Source: Cryptoclostridium sp964637365
Lineage (GTDB): Bacteria; Bacillota; Dehalobacteriia; UBA7702
Assembly: GCA_964637365.1 (NCBI GenBank)
Contig: CAZWWH010000002.1
Coordinates: 124,001-188,000 of the forward strand
DNA: 64,000 bases
Reading direction: 5' to 3'
Shown piece by piece: positions 63,641-64,000 of the stretch; position 1 is the first letter of the stretch, and every line of letters begins with the position of its first letter. Made by a program: the position numbers and the translations under genes. Under the pieces are notes generated by a model. The model was not told where the DNA came from. It made no database searches and saw nothing but the letters and a program-made list of their open reading frames with translations.

Positions 63641-63673
63641 AAAAAACGGCATAGCCAGGAATGACTATACCGT
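63641..63673 (-). terminator. Rho-independent terminator after spoIVA
   Basis: Minus-strand stem ACGGTATAGTCA / TGGCATAGCC-type pairing with mismatches, followed by T6. It lies 75 bp past the spoIVA stop. Confidence 0.7.
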
Positions 63674-63748
63674 AATTTGATTAAGAGCCACCCTCGTCCC
63701 CTTCTCTTCCTTATGTGAAGGGACGAAAACGCTTCCTTTTGTTTATAT

Positions 63749-64000
63749 TTACAGTAGGATACAAATAATACCGCCGCCGCCATCATTGACCATACGTTCC
63801 AAGGTTGTTTGCAGCTTATCTCTGGCGTGTTCTGGCATGGTACAGAGTTTTCCCTGAATCCCCTCTTGTACCAATTCATAGAGGGATTTGCCAAACACGT
63901 TAGTATCCCAAATTTTTTGCGGGTCTTCCTCAAACTCATCAAGAATAAAGCGCACCAATTCTTCGCACTGCTTTTCCGTTCCCACCAGGGGGGTGACTTC
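63749..64000 (-). CDS. spoIVA: Stage IV sporulation protein A, C-terminal part (5' end outside window)
   Basis: The last 83 codons of a gene that continues past the right edge. The ending GIQGKLCTMPEHARDKLQTTLERMVNDGGGGIICILL (quoted only as landmarks: YELVQEGIQ, MPEHARDKLQ, GGGGIICILL) is the hallmark C-terminus of SpoIVA, the ATPase that builds the base of the spore coat. The glycine-rich, hydrophobic tail is the part that anchors to SpoVM at the forespore membrane. It shows that the organism is, or descends from, an endospore former. Confidence 0.92.
   Translation of the reverse strand, partial: EVTPLVGTEKQCEELVRFILDEFEEDPQKIWDTNVFGKSLYELVQEGIQGKLCTMPEHARDKLQTTLERMVNDGGGGIICILL

Noticed and set aside
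1..64000. CRISPR arrays, tRNA or rRNA genes, complete insertion sequences
   Set aside because: None were seen on reading both strands; small RNAs without clear motifs could be missed.

Overview
The window looks like chromosome from a low-GC, endospore-forming Gram-positive anaerobe of the class Clostridia. The evidence is the C-terminus of SpoIVA at the right edge, Firmicutes-type lipoproteins, a cobalamin-dependent class II ribonucleotide reductase, a clostridial single-chain PurL, and an MttB-type methylamine methyltransferase carrying an in-frame UAG (pyrrolysine) codon. I cannot name the genus. No rRNA, tRNA, CRISPR array or intact insertion sequence was seen.

Layout. 1-19,000 (minus strand): one long gene train, purE-purB-purC-purM-purN-purD-pcrA-ligA-purL-nrdJ, followed by three overlapping genes (ATP-grasp ligase, PHP phosphoesterase, polysaccharide deacetylase cut by the left edge). 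A strong promoter precedes purE. 19,165-21,907 (plus): polar amino-acid ABC transporter with a hairpin between the binding protein and the permease, ending in a TrpR-like YerC regulator gene. 21,907-25,822 (minus): phosphomannomutase, mannose-1-phosphate guanylyltransferase, RidA and a zinc-dependent phospholipase C-like protein. 25,971-27,146 (plus): AI-2E family permease. 27,211-42,640 (minus): a PTS EIIC-like permease, a class B penicillin-binding protein, then the conserved block alaS-ireB-[aldo/keto reductase]-ruvX-DUF1292-VanW-mltG-U32 peptidase-DUF4911, resembling the B. subtilis yrrI-yrrR neighbourhood; then a second AI-2E permease, a cluster of small genes (PRC-barrel, zinc ribbon, short hydrophobic protein), an SH3/amidase and a cysteine-rich small protein. 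42,913-44,382 (plus): PutP.

The right third is accessory in character. 44,728-49,951 is a two-component/ABC exporter module with a frameshifted HTH gene at its head and a frameshift in a G-run of the ABC ATPase gene. 50,311-55,969 is a TetR-controlled MMPL exporter with a secreted coiled-coil partner and a lipoprotein. 56,062-57,347 is a stand-alone AICAR transformylase gene under a ZTP (pfl) riboswitch plus terminator; it supplies a purine step missing from the left-hand cluster. 57,750-63,544 is a decaying methylamine-utilisation locus: gene debris, a sigma-54 activator gene broken at three places, duplicated activator-site-like repeats, a textbook -24/-12 promoter, an mttB with the pyrrolysine UAG plus a frameshift and a second UAG, and a second mttB remnant fused in frame to an EamA/DMT permease.

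The core genes in the first 43 kb read through intact, whereas frameshifts cluster in the two accessory segments. This favours real gene decay over random sequencing error, though raw reads would be needed to be certain. Functionally the window joins nucleotide synthesis (purine genes, NrdJ, ZTP sensing), DNA repair (PcrA, LigA, RuvX), envelope construction (PBP, MltG, VanW, amidase, deacetylase, sugar-nucleotide enzymes) and export.
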